Shown here piece by piece: positions 1 to 8,125 of a DNA stretch of 64,000 bases. The notes beneath the pieces were generated by a model, which saw nothing but the letters and a program-made list of their open reading frames with translations, had not been told where the DNA came from and did no database searches. The number at the start of each line of letters is the position of its first letter. The first letter of the stretch is position 1. Made by a program: the position numbers and the translations under genes. Origin of the DNA: Candidatus Poribacteria bacterium (GTDB taxonomy: Bacteria; Poribacteria; WGA-4E; WGA-3G); the NCBI GenBank assembly GCA_022826805.1, contig JAJDUH010000045.1, positions 124,001-188,000 of the forward strand, written 5' to 3'.

Positions 1-2
1 TC

Positions 3-365
3 GCAAGTTATTTAGGCAAAAGATCTGGGATTCCTTTTGAGGTCACGGACGCGAATTTTGATGAGATCGTTTTGGGTTCTGAGCCGCCTATTGTTGTAGA
101 ATTTAAAGACGATACCTGAATATTTTGCATACGTATGCGACCGGTGGTCGCAGAGGTAGCATTGGAATATCGCGAGAACTTCAGTTTCGTCAAGCTGGAT
201 GTGCGCACCCAACGGGAGAAAACGGCTGAATACCAAATTCGGGGAACGCCCACTTATATTGTATTTAAAGATGGCGCAGCTATAGGCGGATTTGCTGGGG
301 CAATGCCTAAGGCTGAATTGGTACAGCGAATTCTTGAAATCTTAGGAACTGAAGAAAACGAGTAG
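3..365 (+). CDS. Thioredoxin-like selenoprotein, C-terminal part (5' end outside window)
   Basis: The reading frame is open from the window edge and is interrupted only by TGA at 117-119. Reading that codon as selenocysteine gives 120 visible residues ending at the TAG at 363-365. The order is a beta-strand (IVVEF), then U-I-F-C as the redox motif at visible residues 39-42, then helix, then the cis-proline loop GTPTYIVF and a final helix, which is the classical thioredoxin fold. The TGA replaces the first Cys of CxxC, and the resolving Cys is kept. The stretch before it (SGIPFEVTDANF) matches the linker of the next gene (SGVPFAVTDATF), so the two are tandem paralogues and this one probably also has a long N-terminal region upstream. 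The family role is thiol-disulfide exchange; substrate and location are unknown. The alternative is a gene broken by a nonsense mutation, but the same codon at the same place in the paralogue argues against it. Confidence 0.8.
117..151 (+). promoter_or_regulatory. UGA codon with candidate bacterial SECIS stem-loop (first copy)
   Basis: TGA lies at 117-119. A perfect 6-bp stem GCGACC (137-142) / GGTCGC (146-151) closes a GGT loop. The loop begins 23 nt after the TGA, inside the range known for bacterial SECIS elements, and has G in its first two positions, as those loops require. A small palindrome GCATACGTATGC sits at 127-138. The geometry is identical to that of the element at 2002-2037. Confidence 0.75.
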
Positions 366-402
366 CGTGTTGATCACAAACTGATACACAAGAGGATAAC
401 AC

Positions 403-2238
403 ATGAAAAAAATAATTTGCTTATTGCTAACGCTAAGTCTGACCCTACTACTCATGCCAGCAAGCTACGCTCAAGATACAAATCTTGACCTTCTGAGGGC
501 ATCGGATGTAAATGGTGATGGCGTGGTAAATATCCTTGATCTGACGCTTATTGCCTCGCGTTTCGGAGCAATACCCACCGAAAACCAGCGTTTAAATCCA
601 GATGTAAACGCCGACGGCTTTGTCAACATCCTTGATTTGACACTCGTTGCCGGGCATTTGGGCAAAACCGTCCGTCCACCCGTTTCATTCGTTAGCGCAA
701 ATCCAGGAATCGATTCGCAGCTTGATGTGAACGCGACGATTACCTTGACCTTTGACGATACACCTGATGACGTTACCGCGAACACAGGGATTGTCATAAT
801 CACTGATGAGACTGTGACAATCACGGGGGCCTTCGATCCGGGTTCTCTCGCTTTGACGGTTACCTGGGCAGATGGCACACAAACACTTAACTATACCATC
901 AGGCAACCAGCGGCATTCGTTAGTGTCGATCCCGCAATCGGTTCGCAGCTTGAGACAGACAATACTATTACGTTGACCTTTGATAATGCACCAGAGGACG
1001 TCACTGTGAGTACGGGTACTGCTACAATTACCGATAAGACCGTGGTAATCACAGGTCCATTTGATCCAGGTCTTCTCGTCTTGACCATCACTTGGAAGGA
1101 TGGAACGCAAACGCTCAATTATACCGTCAGACAACCGGTGGCGTTTGTTAGAGCGAAACCAGCAGCTGGTGCAACGCTCACCATTGATGCCCCTATTACG
1201 CTGACCTTTGATAATGCACCAGAGGACGTCACTGTGAGTACGGGTACTGCTACAATTACCGATAAGACCGTGGTAATCACAGGTCCATTTGACCCAGGTC
1301 TTCTCGCCTTGACTATCACTTGGAAAGACGGAACGCAAACGCTCAACTATACCGTCAGACAACCGGTGGCATTCGTTAGGGCAAATCCAACAAGTGGTGC
1401 GGAACTTGATGTAGGCGATACCATTACCCTTACCTTTGATAACCGCCCAAACAATGTTACAGTGAGCACTGGAAATGTTAGAATCACTGGCAGGAATGTG
1501 AGAATTACAGGTCCCTTTGATCCGGGTTCCCTCTCACTGACTATCACTTGGGCGGATGGGAGCAAAAGACTCAATTATACTGTCCGGACACCAGACACCG
1601 AAGCACCTCGAATTACGGGGAGAACCGTCAGCGACGGTGACAAAGACGTTGATCCCGATACGATTAACACCAGAGCACGCATCGAAGTTGAGTTCAGCGA
1701 AGAGGTAACCGGCAATATTGTTCTACGAACTGAAGCAGGTGTCAATGCCGGTTGGCGTGGACAAGTTGAAGGCAAGAAAGCCACCCTTGAACTGGTCAGA
1801 GGTAGAGAACTTGATAACGCGACCACCTACGTTATTGCTGGGAAAGTTAGCGATGCCGCTGGTAACGAAACCGATCTCAAGATTACCTTCACGACTGAGA
1901 GCAAGACCTCTGGTGTCCCCTTTGCGGTTACCGATGCGACTTTTAATTCGCTCGTTCTCCAATCAGAAGTACCTGTCGTGGTCGAGTTTTGGAAAGATGG
2001 GTGACCATTCTGTCGAAGAATGGTGACAGTTGTCGCCGAAGCTGCCTCAGAGAAGCGAGACACATTTGCCGTCGCGAAAATGAATATTGCCCAGAGTCGG
2101 CAAACGCATCAAAAATATCGGGTTATAGGACATCCAACTTATATCGTGTTCCAAGATGGAAAGGTTGTCGGTCGTTTTGGAGGCGTGATCCCGAAACAGC
2201 AGCTGGTTAATAATATTCTTAATGCGATAAATAATTGA
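403..2238 (+). CDS. Secreted dockerin-like, repeat and Ig-like protein with selenocysteine thioredoxin domain
   Basis: Read through the TGA at 2002-2004, this is a 611-residue protein. The start is supported by AGAGGA just upstream. Order: signal peptide (residues 1-23, ending ASYA-Q); a dockerin-type pair of Ca-binding repeats (DVNGDGVVNILDLTL near 35 and DVNADGFVNILDLTL near 68); four 76-residue beta-rich repeats (about 88-391); an Ig-like domain of the Big_5 kind (about 395-505); and a thioredoxin domain with U534-P-F-C537. The context around U534 (VVVEFWKDG-U-PFCRRM) aligns with the family motif FWAxWCGPCK, the UGA falling on the first Cys. Downstream GHPTYIVFQDGKVVGRFGG is the normal cis-Pro part. 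The protein should be exported, so its redox centre would act outside the cytoplasm. It follows the paralogous fragment by 37 bp, probably in one transcript, with a strong terminator at 2367-2397. If UGA is not decoded, only a 533-residue protein without a redox site is made. Confidence 0.82.
663..1574 (+). repeat. Four tandem 228-bp coding repeats
   Basis: Units of exactly 228 bp (76 codons) begin near 663, 891, 1119 and 1347. Each encodes a domain starting AFV(S/R)xxPxxG and ending G(T/S)(Q/K)xLNYTxR. Units two and three are nearly identical over long stretches, a sign of recent duplication or gene conversion. Confidence 0.85.
2002..2037 (+). promoter_or_regulatory. UGA codon with candidate bacterial SECIS stem-loop (second copy)
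   Basis: TGA is at 2002-2004. A 6-bp stem GGTGAC (2022-2027) / GTCGCC (2032-2037), with one G-T wobble, closes an AGTT loop that starts 23 nt after the TGA. The stem position is the same to the base as in the first copy, and G is the second loop base. A competing perfect 7-bp hairpin ACCATTC/GAATGGT (2004-2010 / 2018-2024) overlaps the main stem by three bases. Confidence 0.75.
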
Positions 2239-2262
2239 TGACAGATCATTATTCGCGAGGTA

Positions 2263-2290
2263 TTGTACCGCAAACTGTTAGTTTGCGAAG
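2263..2290. repeat. Palindromic repeat with CGCAAACT/AGTTTGCG arms
   Basis: The phrase GTACCGCAAACTGTTAGTTT recurs at about 44447-44468 and contains a hairpin CGCAAACT-GTT-AGTTTGCG. A related single arm is near 34651. It is one of several dispersed intergenic palindromes in the window. Confidence 0.6.
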
Positions 2291-2366
2291 GCTGCGCGAA
2301 GACCACAGTCTAACAGATTGTGGTACAAATGCGCTGTTAAGTCTCACACTGATTACTGACATTAAG

Positions 2367-2397
2367 CGGCGAGGTTTTCCAACCTCGCCGTTTTTTT
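2367..2397 (+). terminator. Rho-independent terminator after the selenoprotein pair
   Basis: A perfect 10-bp stem CGGCGAGGTT / AACCTCGCCG with a TTCC loop is followed by seven T. It lies about 130 bp after the stop of the second selenoprotein gene. Confidence 0.9.
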
Positions 2398-2435
2398 GTC
2401 AAAATTACCTAAGTTGCACAATTTAACAGATTATG

Positions 2436-4376
2436 CTACAACTCATCTCGATGGTAAAACCACCACTCTAAAAGTAAAATACCAAACGCAAGGAGTGCTG
2501 GAAAACGCCATATCTCCTGTGCTATCGGTTGTAGACCTGTTTCAAGCGATGCCGATTTTTCTTCCGCTTCTATCGTCGTAGCATGTGGAAGTGCGGATTC
2601 TGCAGCATCAAGCAGATTAACCGTGAAGCGTTCTAATTCTCTACCATCATCGGCGAAGAGTGTGTAGACACCCACCTGATCTGTCTGGGTGAATATCGAA
2701 TCATCCAATCTGACCACTGTTTCATCCGGTTTTCGCACGTGAAGTGGTGTATCTGTGTTTTTTACTGCGACTATCACCTGTTCTCCCGTCCGAAAAGCGT
2801 GCCGAGTCCGCTCTTCTTGCGACACAATGGGTTGAAGCGTAGCGGTTCCTGCTTCCAACCACGCCAAACACTGATAAATAAACAGCGGTCCCGCTGGTAT
2901 TGTCATTGCAAAGGAAGAGATCTCTGGATTAAATGCGTCAAACTCGAAAACAAGGAATCGGGTGTCCGCTTCAGCACCGAACCAGATTAATGAACCCTTC
3001 TCCGTTTCAACAAGAGAATGTCCCCAGAGTGGTAAGTTCCGATATGTAGATTCACGCACCTGCAAACCTTGTAGGGATACACCTGCCATGAGTGGGTGCG
3101 CATCATCTGTTTTGACAACGCGCGCAGGTCCGTTACTGGTTTCTATAGAAGAAGCCTCTCCTTGCATGAAGGGTAGATTGTCGTCCGGATTGATAAAGAT
3201 TAGATGCGTTTTGGCGCCAATCTCAGAAAAATTACCGAAAGCCTCGCGTCCGCTGAAGGTGCCACCATCGAAAATCGCTATATCAGCATCACCAGTTCCG
3301 TGATAATCCGCTGGTGGAACTATATCTAACACCACATGTCTTCCGTATGTGCGCAACAGATCAGGCAATAAAGATTTCCGATTGTCACTGACGAGTAAGA
3401 TTCGCAAAGGTGAGAGGCCTGATAAGATCACTGAAGCAGTGTTATCAAGCGGAAAATCGTCCTCTATCCCAAGATGGACACTGATAACCTTTCCTTCTAA
3501 ACCGCTCGGATTGCCTGAAAACAGAACCGACTTGGTTTCTGCTGGCGGAATAGATATCACCCTGTCATCGAGTGGCGCGCTTTCCACCCGCAATTGAACG
3601 TTGAATTCTCTGGCGGTATCTGTGAAATTTTGGATACGAACCAGCACCTCGTACCAGTCTTCTATACTGTCAACGCTAAGTAGAACGATACCGATATTCT
3701 CAGCATCTCCGCCTATTGCAACCTTATGGAGCGGCAGGGATATATCCGGTAGCTTTTCAAAAGTATCGCTGATAAAGAAAACACTATCCTGCGGTGCGTC
3801 TGCATAGCGGGTTACAGCATCAAAAACAGGACGGAGATTGCGTGGTGCGTGGGTTGGAGGAATATTTTCTATGGCACTCAGAAGTTGTGTGGTATCAGTT
3901 GTAAACGCTTGTTGGATATAGGAGTCCGCCCCTTCCCAGTAACGGGTGGGATGGCTTCGGCTTTCGGCTTGCGTCACCATGAGCATAATCCCGCCGCCTG
4001 CGGAAATTTGCTCAACCTGCGCCTGTGCCGCCTGCTTTGCGAGTGCAAGACGCGTTTGCCCCATCTCTTCCGACAACATACTCGCAGAGTTGTCAACTAT
4101 AATGACCGCCTTTCCGGGCATGAATCCAGGTCTGCGCAGGACAGGACGTGCCACACTGAGCGTAAGGAGTAACAGAAAAAGCACCTGTAAGAGTGGAAGG
4201 AGTAGGTTCCGAAGCCGTTGGAACGGGACATTGGCTCTCCGGTCTTCGTCAGCAGATAGCCAATGCATAATGCTCGGAACGAGGTAGTTGTAGCGGCGCA
4301 ACTTCAGGAAATGAAGTAGCACTATGATTGGAATTATACCTAACAGATAAAACGCGGCAGGATTCAGAAATAGCAT
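2436..4376 (-). CDS. BatA-like membrane protein with von Willebrand factor A domain
   Basis: The protein has 646 residues. It starts with the BatA-type N-terminus (FLNPAAFYLLGIIPIIVLLHFLKLRR) with a membrane segment at about 8-24. A second segment follows at about 58-76, then a vWA domain whose metal site begins DNSAS (95-99). A long extracytoplasmic beta-rich region follows, and a final membrane helix lies near 625-640 (FPALLAFGILLLEWWF). Proteins of this kind are found in aerotolerance/MoxR-associated operons, but no MoxR ATPase or Bat partner gene is present here, so the partner is unknown. The stop lies just inside the region downstream of the selenoprotein terminator, and the two transcription units converge. 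The family call is firm and the biological role is not. Confidence 0.8.
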   Translation of the reverse strand: MLFLNPAAFYLLGIIPIIVLLHFLKLRRYNYLVPSIMHWLSADEDRRANVPFQRLRNLLLPLLQVLFLLLLTLSVARPVLRRPGFMPGKAVIIVDNSASMLSEEMGQTRLALAKQAAQAQVEQISAGGGIMLMVTQAESRSHPTRYWEGADSYIQQAFTTDTTQLLSAIENIPPTHAPRNLRPVFDAVTRYADAPQDSVFFISDTFEKLPDISLPLHKVAIGGDAENIGIVLLSVDSIEDWYEVLVRIQNFTDTAREFNVQLRVESAPLDDRVISIPPAETKSVLFSGNPSGLEGKVISVHLGIEDDFPLDNTASVILSGLSPLRILLVSDNRKSLLPDLLRTYGRHVVLDIVPPADYHGTGDADIAIFDGGTFSGREAFGNFSEIGAKTHLIFINPDDNLPFMQGEASSIETSNGPARVVKTDDAHPLMAGVSLQGLQVRESTYRNLPLWGHSLVETEKGSLIWFGAEADTRFLVFEFDAFNPEISSFAMTIPAGPLFIYQCLAWLEAGTATLQPIVSQEERTRHAFRTGEQVIVAVKNTDTPLHVRKPDETVVRLDDSIFTQTDQVGVYTLFADDGRELERFTVNLLDAAESALPHATTIEAEEKSASLETGLQPIAQEIWRFPALLAFGILLLEWWFYHRDEL

Positions 4377-4446
4377 TATAGTCCTCGGTTATCAGTTTTC
4401 AGCTAAAAGACATTTGTGGAAGCGAAATGATATGCAACCGCCACAC

Positions 4447-4478
4447 ACCGACAACCGACAACTGATAACTGACAACCA
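4447..4478. repeat. Dispersed CTGATAACTGACAAC-type repeat
   Basis: This is a run of degenerate 10-11 bp units (ACCGACAACC, GACAACTGATAACTGACAAC). Relatives occur at 15100-15119, 15195-15214, 15291-15318, 36032-36057, 37525-37550, 44355-44384, 52065-52080 and 56434-56466, most of them right next to gene ends. This copy directly follows the stop of the small gene ending at 4479. Confidence 0.6.
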
Positions 4479-4868
4479 CTACTCCTCTTTTTCCTTCAGG
4501 CTCTCCAGCACTTCATCGGCATCCTGTCTACCGACCTCACCGTAATTTTGTAAATGATCACACGCTGCTCGGACTTTGTCGAGTTCGTCCAGTTCCAGAT
4601 AGATACTCGCTAAATTTTTGTGCATCTCTCGAAACACGCCGGGCCAATTCCGTTCGCCTTCTTTATCAACAATGCGCGTTGCATTCGTAATCGCAGTGTT
4701 GACAACCTCGTCTAATACGGCTTTCTCCTCGACTGAGAAACGGAAATTTTCCTGTTGCCGTTTCTCGTTGTAGGCTTTTAAGTCGCTAATCGCCTTATCG
4801 CATTGATTGTATGTTTTTTCTATACTCAAAGCACCTTCAAAAATTTTTGATAAAAATCCTAATTTCAT
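4479..4868 (-). CDS. Small helical protein of unknown function
   Basis: The product has 129 residues, is mostly charged and predicted helical, and has no signal peptide or membrane segment. The C-terminal half (EMHKNLASIYLELDELDKVRAACDHL) has the alternating pattern of a TPR-like helix pair. A GGAGATAC sequence precedes the ATG, which supports the start. I do not recognise the family. It lies downstream of the LamG gene on the same strand, separated by a strong hairpin. Confidence 0.6.
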   Translation of the reverse strand: MKLGFLSKIFEGALSIEKTYNQCDKAISDLKAYNEKRQQENFRFSVEEKAVLDEVVNTAITNATRIVDKEGERNWPGVFREMHKNLASIYLELDELDKVRAACDHLQNYGEVGRQDADEVLESLKEKEE

Positions 4869-4886
4869 TGTATCTCCTGAATCAGT

Positions 4887-4916
4887 GAAGGTGCGGTGAA
4901 CAAGAACCGCACCTTC
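4887..4916 (-). terminator. Terminator-like hairpin between LamG gene and small gene
   Basis: A perfect 11-bp stem GAAGGTGCGGT / ACCGCACCTTC has an 8-nt loop. It lies 8 bp after the LamG stop. There is no clear T tract on the minus strand, so it may act as an mRNA end or an attenuator rather than a strict terminator. The core GGTGCGGT/ACCGCACC recurs at 45643-45685 and in the element at 59602-59743. Confidence 0.5.
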
Positions 4917-4924
4917 AGGTTGTT

Positions 4925-5701
4925 TTAGAAACTGCCTTTTAGTTCACCCCATGTCACTGCCAACTTCTCTTTGGCTTCAACAGCAAGTACGACCGGCAGG
5001 CTCAGTTCCATTGATGCCTTAATCTCTTCTTCAGTTAATGCTGCGGCGTATATGACGACCTCATCAATAATAGCGTCTTCCACTTTGTGGAGGTTTGGAT
5101 TTTCACCTGCCCCAATGTAGATTGCTGCCTCTTTGAACTTGGGCCACTTGAAGTTTTCCGGCTGCTCACCGATAAATTCTCCGTTGACGTAGATCTTTCC
5201 GTCTTTGCCATCGGCAACTAACACGTAGTGGTACCACTCTTTCAATTCAAATTTGTAATTGCCAAGGCTTTTATCAGCATGATGTCCGGCATCCCAAAAT
5301 GGGTTGAAATTCGGGTTCACCATGGTACGGAATTCACAACATCCACCAGCGGCGGCTTCTATAGAGATAATCCCATCATACGAGGCATGTTGATTCAGGA
5401 AAAACCACGCTTCCATCGTGATCTCGGTCTTTTCACCGATCGGAACGATAAAATCATTCTGATCCATCTGGACGACTCCACCGTTTAACTGTATTCCTTT
5501 ATTAAACGCACCGTCAACAAGGGAACCTTTTCCAACCAATTCTGCATCGTTGCCGTTTCCGGTATCATCTTTAACTGTATTGCCATTGAGCTTGTCAAAT
5601 GAGTAATAGACGAGGATGTCCTCTTCCTCAAAAGCATGAGAGAGACTCACAGCAAATATACAAATTGCTGAAAGCACTACAAGGATAAGATTTTTACGCA
5701 T
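4925..5701 (-). CDS. Secreted LamG (concanavalin A-like) domain protein
   Basis: The protein has about 258 residues with an N-terminal signal peptide (MRKNLILVVLSAICIFAVSLSHA). One LamG/laminin-G-like fold follows, recognised from DILVYYSFDKLNGNTVKDDTGNGNDAEL, then EMTMEAWFFLN-type, KEWYHYVLVADGKDGKIYVNGE and the closing IIDEVVIYAAALTEEEIKA. That order is the standard motif order for these sugar- or protein-binding jelly-rolls. The ATG at 5701 is preferred over the GTG at 5707, because GGAGGG sits 8 nt before the ATG and only 2 nt before the GTG. It is an export-destined binding protein with unknown ligand. No enzyme domain is attached. Confidence 0.8.
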   Translation of the reverse strand: MRKNLILVVLSAICIFAVSLSHAFEEEDILVYYSFDKLNGNTVKDDTGNGNDAELVGKGSLVDGAFNKGIQLNGGVVQMDQNDFIVPIGEKTEITMEAWFFLNQHASYDGIISIEAAAGGCCEFRTMVNPNFNPFWDAGHHADKSLGNYKFELKEWYHYVLVADGKDGKIYVNGEFIGEQPENFKWPKFKEAAIYIGAGENPNLHKVEDAIIDEVVIYAAALTEEEIKASMELSLPVVLAVEAKEKLAVTWGELKGSF

Positions 5702-6041
5702 TTTCACAACCCTCCAAAACGTTTTAACAGAATTTTAACACAAAAAAGGAACAGCGTCAATGCATTATACATCAGTCTTGGAAATGTAGCAATTAGAATG
5801 GTTATCAGTGTAGGGTTATTCAATTTTACATATTTATTTTGTGTATGTGACTATTATTCCACTGTAGGAGTGAGTGTTTTTGCTTGGGTGTTTCTTCATG
5901 CTCGCGATATTGCGTAAAAACATTAACTTCTATCAACGAAAACTGAGATCGGAATCGAAAACTGAATAGACCTGCTGTCAACTGTCGATTGTCTGAATCA
6001 GAAATTTAGGATTTTCAGAATTATTGACATTTGATATTAGT
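5702..6041. other. Intergenic gap with dispersed repeats, no gene seen
   Basis: It holds a 21-nt phrase (5874-5894) found identically inside uppP (7050-7070), and a copy of the GTCTGAATCAG...AGGATTTTCAG repeat at about 5989-6020, related to copies near 18734, 30906, 32345, 32512 and 52925. No convincing coding region is present. Confidence 0.55.
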
Positions 6042-6452
6042 TCAGGATAAAGTTTCTTTCTCTTCAAGGCTTGTGAATAACGCAACGTACGCTTCCGGCA
6101 AGGCAAGTTCCAATTTCGACGCTTCATCAATGCCAAACCATCCGATTCGTGAATGCTCCTCTGGCTGTAGACGCGTTGGTTCGCCTATCCAATTTGTTAC
6201 CACAAATATGTGATAGGTTTCGCCATTATTGGGATCAAGCAGCGTTTTAATCTTTTCAAACATAGTAGGCGTAACACCGATTTCTTCTTCCAACTCCCTG
6301 ATGAGCGTCTGTTCCGGCGTTTCCCCCGTTTCACAGTGTCCACCGATTATGTCCCAAACGTTGGGATAAGAACGCCGGTGCTTAGACCTTTTACCGAGTA
6401 AGATTTTTCCATTATTGAACAAGATTCCGAGTGCGCAAATTTTTAATTCCAT
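6042..6452 (-). CDS. NUDIX hydrolase
   Basis: The product has about 136 residues. The Nudix box is complete: GGHCETGETPEQTLIREL followed by EEEIGV, matching G-x5-E-x7-REUxEExGU. These enzymes hydrolyse nucleoside diphosphates linked to another group using a metal held by the box glutamates. The specificity cannot be read from the sequence. The start at 6452 (MELKICALG) is chosen over an upstream ATG because GAGG lies 7 nt before it. The gene runs leftward, divergent from uppP, with 150 bp between them. Confidence 0.85.
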   Translation of the reverse strand: MELKICALGILFNNGKILLGKRSKHRRSYPNVWDIIGGHCETGETPEQTLIRELEEEIGVTPTMFEKIKTLLDPNNGETYHIFVVTNWIGEPTRLQPEEHSRIGWFGIDEASKLELALPEAYVALFTSLEEKETLS

Positions 6453-6602
6453 ATTTTTCCTCATACAAGCAGACAAACAATCAATTGCCCTACTACAACG
6501 AGCATTGGCGATCAGCAGTCAGAAGTCGGGATTACAAATCCCTCCTACAGGCAGACGGAAAATGCCCTTGCGAGTTAGGACAATAACTGGTACAATGACA
6601 CT

Positions 6603-7481
6603 ATGACTTTTCTTGAAGCAATCCTCCTTGGCATATTACAAGGCTTAACCGAATTCCTACCCGTTAGCAGCTCCGGACATCTCGTCTTAGCCCAGCAATT
6701 CCTTGGCTTGAAGGAACCCCTCGTCTTTTTTGATGTTATGCTTCACGTTGGGACATTAGCGGCTGTGTTGGTCGCATATCGTGATGCAATAGGACGATTG
6801 GCGATCGCAGGACTCTCTTCCCTTGGAGATTCCCAATTGTGGCGGCGTCCAAGGACAACATTTAACGCCTCCCCTGAACTCAAGTTTATCTATCTGATAC
6901 TCCTCGGCTCTATTCCGACAGGCGTTATTGCAGTGCTGTTCAAGACCCAACTCGAATCCTTTTTCGAGGAAACGCGTCTTGTGAGCGTTATGCTAATCCT
7001 CACCGGTGCTATCCTCCAACTCCCCCGGCTCCGCAAACGTGTAGGTTGGGTGTTTTTGCTTGGGTGTTTCCGCAAACCCAGAGAAACCCAACTGAATAGT
7101 CCAACGGGACAACTGAAAGCCTGGCATGCACCGCTCATCGGAATCGCTCAAGGTTGCGCCATTACCCCCGGTATCTCCCGCTCAGGAACAACAATCTCGT
7201 TAGCACTGTTCTTAGAAATTCCTGCAAAAACGGCGGCGGAATACTCCTTTTTACTCTCCATTCCTGCTATACTCGGTGCGGTTGCACTGAAAGTCCGAGA
7301 TGTCGGAGACACGACGATACCACTCTATATCGTGGGCGGCGGAATGCTCGCCTCATTTATTGTCGGTTACATCGCATTGCGGTTTCTGTTGGTCGTGCTG
7401 AACCGAGGCAAATTCTCTCTCTTTTCGTACTACTGTATCGCTTTAGGCGTCATTTCCCTCTTAATCGCCTTAATCCAGTAA
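6603..7481 (+). CDS. uppP: Undecaprenyl-diphosphate phosphatase
   Basis: The 292-residue polytopic membrane protein recycles the lipid carrier C55-PP to C55-P for peptidoglycan and surface polysaccharide synthesis. Both signature regions are present: LQGLTEFLPVSSSGHL near the N-terminus, with the (E/Q)-rich and PVSSSGH catalytic loops, and QGCAITPGISRSGTT (about residues 182-197). It is somewhat longer than typical relatives. The extra length falls in a cytoplasmic linker at about residues 147-165 (WVFLLGCFRKPRETQL), and that stretch is encoded by a palindromic repeat (7041-7093) also found in intergenic DNA. The 3' end overlaps the convergent methyltransferase gene by 52 bp. Confidence 0.93.
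   Translation: MTFLEAILLGILQGLTEFLPVSSSGHLVLAQQFLGLKEPLVFFDVMLHVGTLAAVLVAYRDAIGRLAIAGLSSLGDSQLWRRPRTTFNASPELKFIYLILLGSIPTGVIAVLFKTQLESFFEETRLVSVMLILTGAILQLPRLRKRVGWVFLLGCFRKPRETQLNSPTGQLKAWHAPLIGIAQGCAITPGISRSGTTISLALFLEIPAKTAAEYSFLLSIPAILGAVALKVRDVGDTTIPLYIVGGGMLASFIVGYIALRFLLVVLNRGKFSLFSYYCIALGVISLLIALIQ
7041..7093. repeat. Intragenic GTAGGTTGGGT...AACCCAACT element inside uppP
   Basis: The ends GTAGGTTGGGT and AACCCAACT are inverted repeats of the family seen at 12908-13013, 17551-17584, 17662-17695, 32874-32951, 33757-33793 and 54773-54791. The inner 21 nt at 7050-7070 is identical to 5874-5894, and its near complement lies in the loop at 45656-45679. The frame of uppP is kept through it. 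Confidence 0.7.
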
Positions 7482-8125
7482 GTAACGACACCGCCGAAAA
7501 CCCTTTTATTATAGTGACGCACCTCCGGCACCACACCGATACTATTTAAGAGGTCGCTCATCTTCCTATCGCTTTGCAGTGTGTTTCGGATCCATTTTTT
7601 CCCGGTGCATCTATAGATTAGGGTCGCCAGGTACATCTGTAGCGGTTTCAGTCTGAAGCGTTTGAGATAGCGGAGTGGAAACCCGAAGCCGTGCCCGGAG
7701 ATAGCCAGGGTGCCACCCGGTCTGAGAACGCGGGCAAGCTCAACTAAAGCGGCTCTATCGTCAGGCACATGCGGCATAACGAGGAAACAGGTCACGAGAT
7801 CAAAGGTTTCATCTGCAAACGGTAAGGTAGGGAGCGCAGCACGCATCAGAATAGGAACTTCGGATGGCTGTTCATTTAACTTTTCGATCTGGGAACGTCC
7901 AAACACCAAGAAAGTCGAGTCTACATCAATACCGATAAGGAGTTCGGGAACATCAGCAGCAAGCGCGACGAGAAGATTTCCAGGTCCACAACCGACATCT
8001 AATACTCTCTTGCCGGTGGCGTCAATTTGCAATGTATCCAGTTGCCTTCGCGTTGTCCCGCGTGCCAATTCGCGATATGCGTTCTGAATGTAGGCGGTGT
8101 GCCATTTGGTTAATCTATCTTTCAT
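7430..8125 (-). CDS. Class I SAM-dependent methyltransferase
   Basis: The product has 231 residues. Motif I is VLDVGCGPGNLL (about residues 41-52), followed by IGIDVDS as the acidic motif II, TFDLVTCFLVMPHVPD as motif IV, and LARVLRPGGTLAISGHG. This is the UbiE/Methyltransf_11 pattern. The substrate is unknown. It overlaps the start of the upstream deacetylase gene by 11 bp, and the same strand holds a glycosyltransferase and a GT39-like protein, so it probably belongs to one envelope or glycolipid operon. Its 3' end overlaps uppP on the other strand. Confidence 0.82.
   Translation of the reverse strand: MKDRLTKWHTAYIQNAYRELARGTTRRQLDTLQIDATGKRVLDVGCGPGNLLVALAADVPELLIGIDVDSTFLVFGRSQIEKLNEQPSEVPILMRAALPTLPFADETFDLVTCFLVMPHVPDDRAALVELARVLRPGGTLAISGHGFGFPLRYLKRFRLKPLQMYLATLIYRCTGKKWIRNTLQSDRKMSDLLNSIGVVPEVRHYNKRVFGGVVTYWIKAIKREMTPKAIQ

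Noticed and set aside
685..1362. Antisense ORFs across the 228-bp repeats
   Set aside because: They recur with the repeat period and are a by-product of the codon pattern of the real gene on the plus strand.
117..2004. TGA codons read as simple nonsense mutations making two pseudogenes
   Set aside because: Two independent genes carry TGA at exactly the redox-Cys column, the downstream frames are intact, and both have a stem-loop at the same offset.
117..2004. TGA reassigned to an ordinary amino acid throughout the genome
   Set aside because: Many intact genes here end in TGA at their expected family length, for example the PIN gene overlapping the ATPase start by ATGA.
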